A DNA stretch of 64,000 bases from Pseudovibrio zosterae (GCF_033843645.1 NZ_JAWXVZ010000011.1:62001-126000); one strand, 5' to 3'; positions 26,439-35,235 are shown, numbered from the stretch's first letter. A program made the numbers and translations. The notes: generated from the letters alone by a model not told the origin.

Positions 26439-27425
26439 ATGCCCAAAAAGAAGCCCGTTGTGGTGGTTACGCGTAAGCTTCCTGATGTTGTTGAGACGCG
26501 CATGCGCGAGCTGTTCGATACGCGGCTGAATGAGACAGACACGCCCTTTAGCCAGGCGGAACTGGTTGAGGCTGTGAAGACCGCCGATGTCCTGGTGCCA
26601 ACGGTCACCGACCGCATCGATGCGTCCATTCTGGCGCAGGCGGGACCCAACCTGAAAATGATTGCGAATTTTGGCAATGGTGTCGACAACATTGATGTTG
26701 TGACGGCAAATAATCGCGGCATTGCGGTGACAAACACCACAGGCGTGATGACCGAAGACACCGCCGACATGACCATGGCGCTGATACTTGCAGTGCCACG
26801 CCGCCTTATGGAAGGCATCAAGAAGATCGAGAACAAGGAGTGGGAGGGCTGGTCGCCGCAGTGGATGCTGGGTCACCGGATCTGGGGCAAGCGCCTCGGT
26901 ATCATCGGCATGGGCCGCATTGGCCAAGCTGTTGCCCGGCGCGCAAAGGCGTTTGGCATGTCCATCCACTACCACAACCGTATTCGCGAACCTCTGGACG
27001 TGGAAGAGCGGCTGGAGGCCACCTACTGGGAAAGCCTGGACCAAATGCTGGCGCGCATGGACGTGATTACAATCCACTGTCCGCACACGCCTGGCACTTA
27101 TCACCTGCTTTCAGCCCGTCGCCTGAAGCTGATGAAACCGGAAGCTTATCTGGTCAACACAGCGCGCGGCGAGATTGTCGACGAGAACGCGCTGATCCGT
27201 CAGATTGAAGCCGGAGAACTGGCCGGCGCTGGCCTTGATGTTTTCGAGCATGAGCCCGCAGTGAACCCGCGTCTTGCCAAGTCTGACAAGGTGCTGCTGA
27301 TGCCTCATATGGGCTCAGCGACCATCGAGGGCCGTATCGACATGGGTGAAAAGGTGATTATCAACATCAAAGCGTTCATGGACGGCCACCGTCCGCCTGA
27401 CCGGGTGCTGCCTTCCATGCTGTGA
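26439..27425 (+). CDS. D-2-hydroxyacid dehydrogenase (glyoxylate/hydroxypyruvate reductase type)
   Basis: 328 residues of the D-isomer 2-hydroxyacid dehydrogenase family. The substrate-binding NFGNGVDNID is near residue 80, the Rossmann loop is GIIGMGRIGQAVARRA, and the active-site Arg lies in VNTARGEIVDE. The Glu is in the LDVFEHEP segment and the His is in LMPHMGSAT. It reduces glyoxylate or hydroxypyruvate with NAD(P)H. The pattern is closest to GyaR/GhrB, but the exact substrate is inference. Single gene, its own terminator. Confidence 0.9.
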   Translation: MPKKKPVVVVTRKLPDVVETRMRELFDTRLNETDTPFSQAELVEAVKTADVLVPTVTDRIDASILAQAGPNLKMIANFGNGVDNIDVVTANNRGIAVTNTTGVMTEDTADMTMALILAVPRRLMEGIKKIENKEWEGWSPQWMLGHRIWGKRLGIIGMGRIGQAVARRAKAFGMSIHYHNRIREPLDVEERLEATYWESLDQMLARMDVITIHCPHTPGTYHLLSARRLKLMKPEAYLVNTARGEIVDENALIRQIEAGELAGAGLDVFEHEPAVNPRLAKSDKVLLMPHMGSATIEGRIDMGEKVIINIKAFMDGHRPPDRVLPSML

Positions 27426-27433
27426 TGAAGAAC

Positions 27434-27458
27434 CGGCCGCTTTCGAGCGGCCGTTTTT
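27434..27458. terminator. Terminator shared by dehydrogenase and dnaQ
   Basis: CGGCCGCT-TTCG-AGCGGCCG with a UUCG-type tetraloop, then five T's; placed between two convergent genes. Confidence 0.88.
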
Positions 27459-27462
27459 GGTC

Positions 27463-28167
27463 TCACTTCAGATACTTATTCCACATGGGTTCGCCCTTCA
27501 TGCCTGCCAGAAAGTCCGCGTGGGCTTTTAGCTCAGCTTCAGTGGGCATATGAACCAGTGGGGCAGATCGCTGCTTTGCCGGTTTGCGCTGGCGCGGGCC
27601 ACCGCCGTCTTCCCCCTCGTATTGGTCATCCTGGTCCGAAAGAATCAGGTCGCGCTGTTTGCCGCCATTAAGCTCCAGATAAACCTCAGCCAGGAGCTCA
27701 GCATCGAGCAGCGCACCGTGCTTGGTTCGCTTGGAGTTGTCGATACCGAAGCGGGAACAGAGCGCATCCAGCGAGGCAGACCCGGTTGGGTACTTTCGCC
27801 GCGCCATGGTGAGCGTATCCAGCACCTGCTCGTTCGGGATGTTGGGCAACCCGCAACGTCCCAGCTCCATGTTGATGAAGCCCATGTCGAAGGGTGCGTT
27901 ATGGATGACCAGACGGCCATCTCCCACAAAGTCGAGAAACTCCTGAGCGATCTCTGCAAATTTGGGTTTGTCGGAAAGAAACTCTTCTGAGAGCCCATGG
28001 ACCCGGAAAGCCCCTTCCGGCATGTCCCGTTCCGGGTTGATGTAGACGTGATATACGCGCCCGGTTGGAATGAAGTTGATCAGCTCCACGCCGCCAATCT
28101 CCACCAAGCGGTCGCCATCAAGAGGATTAAGGCCGGTCGTTTCGGTATCGAAAGATATTTCGCGCAT
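27463..28167 (-). CDS. dnaQ: DNA polymerase III epsilon subunit (proofreading exonuclease)
   Basis: 234 residues; 3'-5' exonuclease of the replicative polymerase. ExoI (SFDTETTGL) with the catalytic Asp/Glu, ExoII (VIHNAPFDMGFIN) and ExoIII (HGALLDAELLAEVYLEL) are all seen. The C-terminal part after residue 180 is a linker rich in Asp/Gly/Arg/Lys that leads to the DnaE-binding tail. It is the last gene of the leftward operon ppsR-maf-aroE-coaE-dnaQ, 14 bases after coaE. Confidence 0.95.
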   Translation of the reverse strand: MREISFDTETTGLNPLDGDRLVEIGGVELINFIPTGRVYHVYINPERDMPEGAFRVHGLSEEFLSDKPKFAEIAQEFLDFVGDGRLVIHNAPFDMGFINMELGRCGLPNIPNEQVLDTLTMARRKYPTGSASLDALCSRFGIDNSKRTKHGALLDAELLAEVYLELNGGKQRDLILSDQDDQYEGEDGGGPRQRKPAKQRSAPLVHMPTEAELKAHADFLAGMKGEPMWNKYLK

Positions 28168-28181
28168 ACGTCTGATCCAGT

Positions 28182-28769
28182 TCAGGCCATGTAGGCCAGC
28201 GTGTTCATTACCTTGGAGACATCAAAACGTGCGGTCTCCAATCCTCGCCCGCTATCAACGATGAAATGAGCGCGTTTCCTTTTGTCCGCATCGGGCATCT
28301 GCTTTGCAAGGATAGACTGGAACTTTTCCTCGCTCATCCCCGGTCTATCAAGGACGCGCTGGCGCTGAACTTCAGCGCTGGCAGAGACCACGCAGACAGC
28401 GCGAACCCGGTCCGGGACCCATTTTTCAAGCAGGAGCGGGATATCCAACACGGCAACGCGGCGACGCTCCTCGCGGGCGCGCTGCAAGAAGGCAAGCTCT
28501 TCTTCATGCACCAAAGGGTGCACGATGGCCTCTAGCTGAGCCATTGCCGCCTTGTCGGACAAGACAATCTTGCCCAAAGCAGCCCGGTCAATGACGCCGT
28601 TTTTGGAAACGCCAGGGAACGCCTGTTCCACCGGTGCAACGGCGCGCCCGGAATAAAGACGATGAACAGCTGCATCTGCGTCATAAACGGCCGCACCCGC
28701 CTCAGCAAACATCTTTGCCGTGGTGGATTTTCCCATGCCAATGGAGCCGGTGAGGCCGAGTACGATCAT
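28182..28769 (-). CDS. coaE: Dephospho-CoA kinase
   Basis: 195 residues; last step of CoA synthesis. P-loop GLTGSIGMGKST at the N-terminus, DADAAVHRLY and the PLLLEKW segment typical of CoaE. Its start codon overlaps the stop of aroE by one base (TGATG), so translation is coupled. Part of the conserved aroE-coaE-dnaQ order near alphaproteobacterial origins. Confidence 0.96.
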   Translation of the reverse strand: MIVLGLTGSIGMGKSTTAKMFAEAGAAVYDADAAVHRLYSGRAVAPVEQAFPGVSKNGVIDRAALGKIVLSDKAAMAQLEAIVHPLVHEEELAFLQRAREERRRVAVLDIPLLLEKWVPDRVRAVCVVSASAEVQRQRVLDRPGMSEEKFQSILAKQMPDADKRKRAHFIVDSGRGLETARFDVSKVMNTLAYMA

Positions 28770-29602
28770 CAGAGCAACCCCATGTCCTTCAAAATGACCT
28801 CACGCAGCTCCTCTGTCACTTCCGGGCGCTTGCCGAACCATTTTTCAAATCCGGGAACTGCCTGATGAAGCAACATGCCAAGGCCATCGACCACGCGATT
28901 GCCCCGCGCTTTCGCAGCAACGAGAAGGTCTGTCATCAACGGCGTGTAGACGATGTCTGTGACCACCGCCGTTGAGGGAAGGAGGTTCAGTTCGATTTCC
29001 AAGGGGCGCTGCCCCGCCATGCCTAGCGCGGTTGTATTCACAAGAAGATCACAGCCTTCCAGAGCTTTTGAACGACTTTCCCACAGTTCGCAGCGGACCG
29101 GTTCGCCAAAATGGCTTTGTAATCCTTCAGCTTTTTCCAGCGTTCGGTTCAGCAAGAGGATCTCTTGATAACCTCGGTGTTGCAAAGCCCACAGGATTGC
29201 ACGGGCGGCACCACCAGCACCCAGAACAACGGCTTTGCCCTTGCGTTCATCCCACCCCGGCGCGCGCTGGTCCAGATTTCCGAGAAAACCAAGGGCATCG
29301 GTGTTGGAGCCGTTCAGGCGTCCCTCATCATCTAGCCAGAGCGTGTTGACGGCACCGATCTGCCTTGCCGCATCATCAAGGATTTCTGCCGCCTCAAGCG
29401 CGGTTTCCTTGTTCGGAATGGTGACGTTGACGCCGACCAGTCCGTTTTCCTTCAAATTTTGAAGGAAGGAGAGGGCATTTTCTGGAGGCAAATCAACACG
29501 CCCATATTCGCCTTCAATGCCATAGGTCTTCAGCCAGAAGCCGTGAATAAGGGGGGAACGCGAATGTTTGATCGGATGCCCGGTGACTGCAGCCTTCCTC
29601 AT
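28769..29602 (-). CDS. aroE: Shikimate dehydrogenase (NADP+)
   Basis: 277 residues; reduces 3-dehydroshikimate in aromatic amino-acid synthesis. Shikimate site HSRSPLIHGFWL at the N-terminus, catalytic Lys in NVTIPNKE, NADP loop GAGGAARAI, Asn-Arg-Thr (LLNRTLEKAE) and the C-terminal GLGMLLHQA. Overlaps maf by 4 bases (ATGA) and coaE by one. Confidence 0.96.
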   Translation of the reverse strand: MRKAAVTGHPIKHSRSPLIHGFWLKTYGIEGEYGRVDLPPENALSFLQNLKENGLVGVNVTIPNKETALEAAEILDDAARQIGAVNTLWLDDEGRLNGSNTDALGFLGNLDQRAPGWDERKGKAVVLGAGGAARAILWALQHRGYQEILLLNRTLEKAEGLQSHFGEPVRCELWESRSKALEGCDLLVNTTALGMAGQRPLEIELNLLPSTAVVTDIVYTPLMTDLLVAAKARGNRVVDGLGMLLHQAVPGFEKWFGKRPEVTEELREVILKDMGLL

Positions 29603-30195
29603 TTCAAGAGGCTTCCCTGTTCGCGCAGGAAATTGAGTACCGGCAGCAAAGGCAGGCCGAGGACAGTGAAGTAATCGCCGTCGATGCGGTTAAAAAGCTG
29701 AACGCCGAGGGACTCCAACTGATAGGCGCCAACGCTCGACAGGATTGGTTCGCCTGCGCGGGCGATGTAGTCATCCAAGAAAGCGTCTGAAAGGTGTCGA
29801 ACGCTCAAGGTGGCAGTGGACAGGTCCTCCCAGACAACTTCTCCATCTCGAGAGATGCAAACGGCAGAATGGAGGCTGTGGCTCTTGCCCGAGAACGCGG
29901 CAAGCTGTGCCCGGGCCGCATCAAGATCAGCTGGTTTTGTCAGGCGCTTTCCTTCAAAGTCCAGGATCTGGTCTGCCCCGATGACAAGAGCGCCGGGACG
30001 GCGAGAAGAAACCTCACAGGATTTTGCACGTGCCAGTTCTACAGCGATCTGCGTTGGTGAAGCACCGCTTTCCAGCATGGGTTCTTCAAGGGCGCGTTCA
30101 TCAACCTTTGCCGGGTCAACATCAAAGGAAAGGCCGGCGTTTTTCAAAAGCGTGGCACGCACCGCACTGCCGCTCGCGAGGATCAAATCGGTCAT
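29599..30195 (-). CDS. maf: Maf-family nucleoside triphosphate pyrophosphatase
   Basis: 198 residues. The start is LILASGSAVRATLLKNAG (ASxSxxR motif) and the central catalytic region includes VIGADQILDFEGKRLTKP. Maf proteins hydrolyse non-canonical or modified nucleotides. The residue pattern looks more like the YceF/m7GTP type than the dTTP type, but that is a guess. Placed 52 bases after ppsR. Confidence 0.9.
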   Translation of the reverse strand: MTDLILASGSAVRATLLKNAGLSFDVDPAKVDERALEEPMLESGASPTQIAVELARAKSCEVSSRRPGALVIGADQILDFEGKRLTKPADLDAARAQLAAFSGKSHSLHSAVCISRDGEVVWEDLSTATLSVRHLSDAFLDDYIARAGEPILSSVGAYQLESLGVQLFNRIDGDYFTVLGLPLLPVLNFLREQGSLLK

Positions 30196-30247
30196 CTGTC
30201 ACCTGAGGTTTGGCTCAATGGGTCTTCGGTTTTTCCTTAGATAGCGA

Positions 30248-31093
30248 TCAGGGCGCATAATGTCGATCATGACCTTTGTGCTCGCGCAGCAAGCTCATGA
30301 TTTCAGCGGCAGTTTCTTCAATGGAACGGCGCGTGACATCAATCAGCGGCCAGCCTTGCTCCTTACACAGTTTCTTGGCGCGAATGATTTCCTGAGCTAT
30401 GAGTTTCCTGTCGATATAGCTGTCATCATCCGTTGAAGAAATTGTGGAGAGAACTCTGTTTTGGCGGATGTCGCGAATGCGCTCCGCGCTGGCTGTAAGC
30501 CCGACAACCAGCGGTTTTCTCAGCTTCATGAGCTGCCGTGGCGGCTTTATTTCGGGAACGAGAGGAACATTCGCAGCCTTGATGCCTCTGTTTGCGAGAT
30601 AAATGCAGGTAGGGGTCTTTGAAGTGCGGCTGACACCCACAAGAACCACGTCCGCCAGCTCCAGATCCTCTTTGATCTGACCATCGTCGTGCAGCATGGT
30701 GTAATTCAGCGCTTCCATTCGCTCGAAATATTCCTCGTCCAGCGCGTGTTGGCCGCCAACGCGTGGAGAAATGTCCACGTTGAGGAAAGAGCTGAAGACG
30801 TTATGGACCGGCCGCAGGACATTTACGCAAGGCGTGCCAATTCTCTGGCAGGCCCGCTCCAACTGGTCGGCGAATTTGGGCTCCACCAAGGTGTAAAGCA
30901 CGATGCCGGGAGCACTCTCTATTTCGGAAATGACACGATCGAGCTGCCGTTCCTGCCGAATGAGCGGATAAACGTGCTCAATCGGCCTGGTGTTTTCAAA
31001 CTGGGCGGTCACAGCGCGGACAACAGTCATCAAAGTTTCGCCTGTTGAATCCGAAATCATGTGTAAATGAAACACGTTAGCCTGGTTTCCCAT
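30248..31093 (-). CDS. Pyruvate, phosphate dikinase regulatory protein (DUF299, RP001 homologue)
   Basis: 281-residue bifunctional kinase/pyrophosphorylase that regulates PPDK or PEP synthase. The N-terminal HMISDSTGETLMTVVRA and the P-loop-like GVSRTSKTPTCIYLANRG (about residues 152-169) mark the family. In Caulobacter and Rickettsia the homologue (RP001) directly borders the chromosomal origin on one side with hemE on the other. The same order is seen here, so this gene is the left wall of the predicted oriC. First gene of the leftward operon; GGGGA lies before the ATG. Confidence 0.92.
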   Translation of the reverse strand: MGNQANVFHLHMISDSTGETLMTVVRAVTAQFENTRPIEHVYPLIRQERQLDRVISEIESAPGIVLYTLVEPKFADQLERACQRIGTPCVNVLRPVHNVFSSFLNVDISPRVGGQHALDEEYFERMEALNYTMLHDDGQIKEDLELADVVLVGVSRTSKTPTCIYLANRGIKAANVPLVPEIKPPRQLMKLRKPLVVGLTASAERIRDIRQNRVLSTISSTDDDSYIDRKLIAQEIIRAKKLCKEQGWPLIDVTRRSIEETAAEIMSLLREHKGHDRHYAP

Positions 31094-31521
31094 ATTGTAA
31101 TCCCCACGGTCGTGAATGACTCTAGGATAACTCGCCCATTCGTTGAGTCGGCATGAAATTCATACCCGCAAAGCAAAATCGATCAACAGATGGAAATTCG
31201 TGGAACATCTCTCACGAAATGATCTTGGAACTCTGGATTGCACAACGAGCTCTTCACGTATTCACAGGATTCAAAAAAAATAATTCCTCGGTTATTCAGG
31301 GTAGGCCATTTTTCAAGCTATTGAAATTTCAAATTTTTCTCCCTTATTGACTCCATGGCAAACTTTTCCACGGACCTCGCGGTTCTGATTGTTCTTTCTC
31401 GATTGAGCTCTGGGTGAATTGTGGATGTGGTTTGATCCTTGTAATTCACTCCCTAATAGAAAAAACAGAGTCCTCATAAATGAGGATTCTATTAGAACTG
31501 GACTTGGATAAGGGTAAGGCG
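31094..31521. other. Probable chromosomal replication origin (oriC), ppsR-hemE gap
   Basis: A 428-base gap between the divergent ppsR and hemE. Six GANTC (CcrM-type) sites lie at 31118, 31145, 31268, 31349, 31468 and 31485. AT-rich tracts lie at about 31272-31284 and 31310-31346. DnaA-box-like 9-mers are GTATTCACA (31258, one mismatch to TTATNCACA), TTTTCCACG (31364) and TGTGGATGT (31420). No perfect DnaA box was found. The position is that of oriC in Caulobacter and S. meliloti. No CtrA box (TTAA-N7-TTAA) was seen. Confidence 0.75.
31468..31489. repeat. Imperfect 22-base palindrome bounded by GANTC sites
   Basis: The arms TCCTCAT and ATGAGGA around an AA are extended on each side to GAGTC at the left and GATTC at the right. 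It is about 30 bases upstream of the hemE start and inside the origin gap. Both ends are potential CcrM methylation sites. Confidence 0.7.
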
Positions 31522-32553
31522 ATGAAAGCTCAGGACAGGGCGCTCGTAAGAGTGTTGAACGGCGAAAAACTCGAACGACCGCCCATTTGGATGATGCGAC
31601 AGGCAGGACGGTACCTGCCGGAGTACAGAGCAGAGCGGGCCAAGGCACCAAACTTTCTCGATTTTTGCTACAATCCGGACCTGGCCACCGAAGTCACTCT
31701 CCAGCCGATCCGCCGTTTTGGCTTTGATGCAGCCATTCTGTTTTCCGACATCTTCGTTGTGCCAGATGGCTTAGGCTATCCAGTTCGCTTTGAAGAGGGA
31801 CGTGGTCCTGTTCTGGAACCCTTGTCAGCAGAGCTGGTGAACAAGCTCGATCAAGCGCGCACCATGAAGCACCTTGAGCCGGTCATAGAGACCGTTTCAC
31901 GCCTGCGTGCTGAGCTGCCTACGGAAACAACCCTGTTGGGCTTCTGTGGCGCTCCCTGGACCGTTGCCTGCTATTCCGTGGCCGGTCATACCACCCAGGA
32001 CCAAACGGCCGCCAGAATAGGCTCCTACACCGATCCGGTTCTCCTGCAGTCCTTCATCGATCATTTGGTGGAGGCTTCTGCGACATACCTGATTGCCCAA
32101 CACGACGCGGGCGCGGATGCACTGCAGATTTTTGACACCTGGGCGGGCGTTCTCGACGATCTTGGCTTTGAGCGCTGGTCTATCGCGCCAACCAAGGCCC
32201 TGATTGCAAAAGTGAAGGCTGAACGCCCTGAAGCCAAGATCATCGGTTTTCCAAAGGCCTCAGCAGCACGGCTGCATCGTTTCGCCGATGAAACCGGCGT
32301 TGATGCGCTTGGTCTAGACTGGAGCGTGCCGGCAGATGTTGCACAGGCTCTTCAACAGAAGCTTCCTGTACAAGGCAACCTGGATCCAATGCGTCTGGTT
32401 GCTGGTGGGCTTGCGCTTGATGAAGGGATTGACTATGTGCTCGATACCTTCAAAAACGGACCACATATCTTCAATCTGGGTCATGGCGTTACACCTCAAA
32501 CAAATCCGGATCATGTTGCTCACATGGTCAAACGGGTGCAGGGCCGCGACTAA
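31522..32553 (+). CDS. hemE: Uroporphyrinogen decarboxylase
   Basis: 343 residues from the ATG at 31522 (MKAQDRALVRV...), which has AAGGG/TAAGG upstream; the ATG at 31480 would add 14 residues. It decarboxylates uroporphyrinogen III to coproporphyrinogen III. The signature PPIWMMRQAGRYLPEYR is near residue 20, and the metal-independent active-site region includes FDAAILFSDI. The C-terminal glycine-rich HIFNLGHGV is intact. It borders the predicted origin, followed by hemJ and rho. Confidence 0.96.
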   Translation: MKAQDRALVRVLNGEKLERPPIWMMRQAGRYLPEYRAERAKAPNFLDFCYNPDLATEVTLQPIRRFGFDAAILFSDIFVVPDGLGYPVRFEEGRGPVLEPLSAELVNKLDQARTMKHLEPVIETVSRLRAELPTETTLLGFCGAPWTVACYSVAGHTTQDQTAARIGSYTDPVLLQSFIDHLVEASATYLIAQHDAGADALQIFDTWAGVLDDLGFERWSIAPTKALIAKVKAERPEAKIIGFPKASAARLHRFADETGVDALGLDWSVPADVAQALQQKLPVQGNLDPMRLVAGGLALDEGIDYVLDTFKNGPHIFNLGHGVTPQTNPDHVAHMVKRVQGRD

Positions 32554-32578
32554 TCACAGTTGTTAGGGGCCTCTCACC

Positions 32579-33007
32579 ATGGCTGATCTTTATCTTTGGA
32601 TGAAGACGCTGCATATCGTTTCGGTTATCGCGTGGATGGCCGGACTGTTTTATCTGCCGCGCCTGTTTGTCTATCACACGGGCGCGGAGGTTGGCTCTGA
32701 AATGAGTGAGACCTTCAAGGTGATGGAACGGCGGTTGCTCAAGGCAATCATGGGGCCTGCTATGCATGCTTCATGGGTATTTGGTTTGATCACCGTCTAC
32801 CTGCTTCATGCCTACCTCGACCTGTGGTTCCTGCTGAAACTATCATTAGTTCTACTAATGACCGTATTTCACGTGAGATTAAGTTGGCATGTTCGTCGTT
32901 TTGCTGAGGACAATAATAAGCATTCCGAGCGTTATTTCAGGATTATCAACGAGGTACCGACAGTTCTAATGATAGGAATTGTGATCCTCGTAATTTTTAA
33001 ACCTTAG
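32579..33007 (+). CDS. hemJ: HemJ protoporphyrinogen oxidase family membrane protein
   Basis: 142 residues with four membrane segments (about 5-24, 60-80, 85-102, 124-140). The pattern MKTLHIVSVIAWMAGLFYLPR, with a conserved His near residue 12, is the HemJ (UPF0093) signature. HemJ oxidises protoporphyrinogen IX in the haem pathway in bacteria without HemG/HemY. Placed directly after hemE, which supports this role. A weak parS-like 16-mer (12/16) lies at 32865-32880 inside the gene. Confidence 0.9.
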   Translation: MADLYLWMKTLHIVSVIAWMAGLFYLPRLFVYHTGAEVGSEMSETFKVMERRLLKAIMGPAMHASWVFGLITVYLLHAYLDLWFLLKLSLVLLMTVFHVRLSWHVRRFAEDNNKHSERYFRIINEVPTVLMIGIVILVIFKP

Positions 33008-33059
33008 AGTTGTTTCAGTTTCACACCAAATCTCAGATATTTCTGAGTTCTTCGTGATT

Positions 33060-33084
33060 ATTAGGCCTTGAAGGAAGGCCTAAT
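33060..33084 (+). promoter_or_regulatory. Hairpin in the rho leader region
   Basis: ATTAGGCCTT and AAGGCCTAAT form a perfect 10-base stem around a 5-base loop, in the 254-base gap between hemJ and rho. There is no T-run, so this could be a leader structure of rho or a weak terminator of hemJ. No gene is apparent in the gap. Confidence 0.5.
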
Positions 33085-33261
33085 TGCCGCTATGTTCGAT
33101 CCAACTTCAATCAGAGCAGTTTGGTAATCAAGCCTCAAAGGGAGGTCGCCGCAGTTTTCCGCGGTCCTGCCATTCTGTTTATTCCCCACCCATTAAAGTG
33201 TTCATTCGTTCTTGAGACTTCTCATCAAGCACAGAACCATTAGAGAAAACGACCCCAGTTG

Positions 33262-34527
33262 ATGCGGGAAATGAAACTCAAAGATCTCAAATCTAAAACA
33301 CCGACCGAACTTCTCACATTTGCTGAGGAGCATGAGGTCGAAAACGCAAGCACCCTTCGTAAGCAGGAGCTGCTGTTCGCAATTCTCAAGCGTCTTGCTG
33401 AGCAGGACATTGATATTGTGGGCGAGGGTGTTGTTGAAGTCCTTCAGGACGGTTTTGGCTTTCTGCGCTCTCCGGACGCAAACTACCTGCCGGGCCCGGA
33501 TGACATCTACGTCTCTCCTTCGCAGATCCGACGATTTTCTCTTCGAACCGGTGATACCGTCGAAGGTCAGATCCGAAGCCCGAAGGACGGCGAGCGCTAC
33601 TTCGCTCTTCTCAAGGTCAACAAAATCAATTTTGAAGACCCAGACAAGGCCCGTCACAAAGTTCATTTCGATAACCTGACGCCTCTTTATCCTGAGGATC
33701 GGTTCAACCTCGAAATTGAAAACCCAACGAAGAAAGACTTGTCAGCGCGAGTAATTGATCTCGTCGCACCGTTGGGTAAAGGCCAGCGCGCCCTGATCAC
33801 CGCGCCGCCACGTACTGGTAAGACTGTTTTCCTTCAAAACATTGCCCAGTCCATCACCACAAATCATCCTGAGTGCTATCTGATCGTCCTTCTCATTGAT
33901 GAACGTCCAGAAGAAGTGACAGACATGCAGCGCACCGTGAACGGGGAAGTGGTTTCTTCCACGTTTGACGAACCTGCCGCGCGCCACGTTCAGGTGGCTG
34001 AGATGGTGATTGAAAAGGCCAAGCGGCTCGTTGAACACGGCCGCGATGTTGTGATCCTGCTGGATTCCATCACACGACTGGGCCGCGCTTACAACACGGT
34101 AGTTCCTTCCTCCGGTAAGGTTCTGACGGGTGGTGTGGATGCAAACGCTCTGCAGCGTCCAAAGCGCTTCTTCGGTGCTGCCCGTAACATTGAAGAGGGT
34201 GGCTCGCTCACCATCATCGCAACGGCGCTGATTGATACCGGCAGCCGCATGGATGAAGTGATCTTCGAAGAATTCAAGGGCACAGGTAACTCCGAAATCA
34301 TCCTGGATCGCAAGATCTCCGACAAGCGTGTATTCCCAGCCGTTGATATTCAGCGTTCTGGTACCCGTAAGGAAGAGCTGCTGGTTCCAGCGGACAAGCT
34401 GAAGAAGACCTTTGTTCTGCGCCGTATCCTCAACCCTATGGGTACAGTGGATGCAGCGGAGTTCCTGATGGACAAGCTGAGGCAGACCAAGTCCAACGAA
34501 GAGTTCTTCGATTCAATGAACACGTAG
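33262..34527 (+). CDS. rho: Transcription termination factor Rho
   Basis: 421 residues from the ATG at 33262 (MREMKLKDLKSKTP...); the TTG before it gives a poor N-terminus. A hexameric RNA helicase that ends transcription. The RNA-binding cold-shock-like domain has DGFGFLRSPDANY. The ATPase has Walker A TAPPRTGKTV, Walker B VVILLDSITRL and the Q-loop region with SGKVLTGGVDANALQ. Normal length. It ends at a terminator. Confidence 0.97.
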   Translation: MREMKLKDLKSKTPTELLTFAEEHEVENASTLRKQELLFAILKRLAEQDIDIVGEGVVEVLQDGFGFLRSPDANYLPGPDDIYVSPSQIRRFSLRTGDTVEGQIRSPKDGERYFALLKVNKINFEDPDKARHKVHFDNLTPLYPEDRFNLEIENPTKKDLSARVIDLVAPLGKGQRALITAPPRTGKTVFLQNIAQSITTNHPECYLIVLLIDERPEEVTDMQRTVNGEVVSSTFDEPAARHVQVAEMVIEKAKRLVEHGRDVVILLDSITRLGRAYNTVVPSSGKVLTGGVDANALQRPKRFFGAARNIEEGGSLTIIATALIDTGSRMDEVIFEEFKGTGNSEIILDRKISDKRVFPAVDIQRSGTRKEELLVPADKLKKTFVLRRILNPMGTVDAAEFLMDKLRQTKSNEEFFDSMNT

Positions 34528-34537
34528 GCTTTGTACT

Positions 34538-34553
34538 GCGATCACGTGAAACA
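34538..34553. other. Weak parS-like site (12 of 16)
   Basis: GCGATCACGTGAAACA; the right half is a perfect half-site, the left is poor. It sits between the rho stop and its terminator. Included as part of the cluster; ParB binding doubtful. Confidence 0.25.
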
Positions 34554-34554
34554 G

Positions 34555-34587
34555 GCCGGTCTCAGAAAATGAGGCCGGCTTTTTTGT
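34555..34587 (+). terminator. Rho-independent terminator after rho
   Basis: GCCGGTCTCA and TGAGGCCGGC (one G-U pair) around a GAAAA-type loop, followed by a T-run. Confidence 0.85.
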
Positions 34588-34614
34588 TGGTGTACTAATG
34601 GGGAGGAGGGGGCA

Positions 34615-35190
34615 ATGCCCATTCAATTGAAAAGTCCTGTCATTGAGACAGAGCGTTTGATCCTGAGGCCGTGGAAGCAGGAGGACCGAGAACACTACTT
34701 CACCTTGAGTAGCGATGCAGACGTGATGGCGTACTTTCCAAATGCGCAAATGCAAGAAGAAGCTGATGCGGTTTTTGCGCGTATCTTCGCGCGGCAGGAA
34801 GAGGTTGGGCAATGCTTCCCGGTGGTGGAAGAAAAGACCACAGGCGCGTTTCTTGGCTTTTGCGGTCTGAGTGTTCCACGTGGTGATTTGGGCTTGCCCG
34901 TGTGGCCTACCGTTGAAATCGGCTGGCGCCTACACAAGGCCCATTGGGGCAAGGGCATCACCCTGGAAGCTGCAAAGGCTTGGCTCGAGTTTGCCTTCCA
35001 TGAGCTGAAACTGGAAGAAGTGATTGCCTACACGGCACACAACAACATGAAGTCTCGTCGCGTGATGGAGAAACTCGGCATGTCCCGTAATCCAGCCGAG
35101 GATTTTCGCATCACCAGTTTGGATCGAGATCATCGCCTGAACCCTCACGTTCTTTACCGGCTTTCGGCTGAGGTTTGGCGGGAAGATTGA
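34615..35190 (+). CDS. GNAT-family N-acetyltransferase (RimJ/RimL type)
   Basis: 191 residues beginning PVIETERLILRPWKQED, the usual start of the RimJ/RimL-like acetyltransferases. The acetyl-CoA site follows as IGWRLHKAHWGKGITLEAAKAW, then VIAYTAHNNMKSRRVMEKLGM. GGGAGGAGGGG precedes the ATG. It probably acetylates an amino group of a small molecule or protein; substrate unknown. It follows the rho terminator and is convergent with the DUF255 gene. Confidence 0.85.
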   Translation: MPIQLKSPVIETERLILRPWKQEDREHYFTLSSDADVMAYFPNAQMQEEADAVFARIFARQEEVGQCFPVVEEKTTGAFLGFCGLSVPRGDLGLPVWPTVEIGWRLHKAHWGKGITLEAAKAWLEFAFHELKLEEVIAYTAHNNMKSRRVMEKLGMSRNPAEDFRITSLDRDHRLNPHVLYRLSAEVWRED

Positions 35191-35205
35191 TTTCTCAGGA
35201 AATCT

Positions 35206-35221
35206 TGTTTCACGTGAATCC
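35206..35221. other. parS-like site (14 of 16)
   Basis: TGTTTCACGTGAATCC, in the gap between the GNAT and DUF255 genes. First of two tandem sites. Confidence 0.75.
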
Positions 35222-35235
35222 TGATTGCGATGGTA

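Noticed and set aside
26323..26529. Short frame overlapping the dehydrogenase start
   Set aside because: It overlaps the true gene in another frame, with no domain and no ribosome site.
31364..31428. DnaA boxes in the origin
   Set aside because: I could not confirm them: the 9-mers carry one or two mismatches, so I list them only as weak support for oriC.
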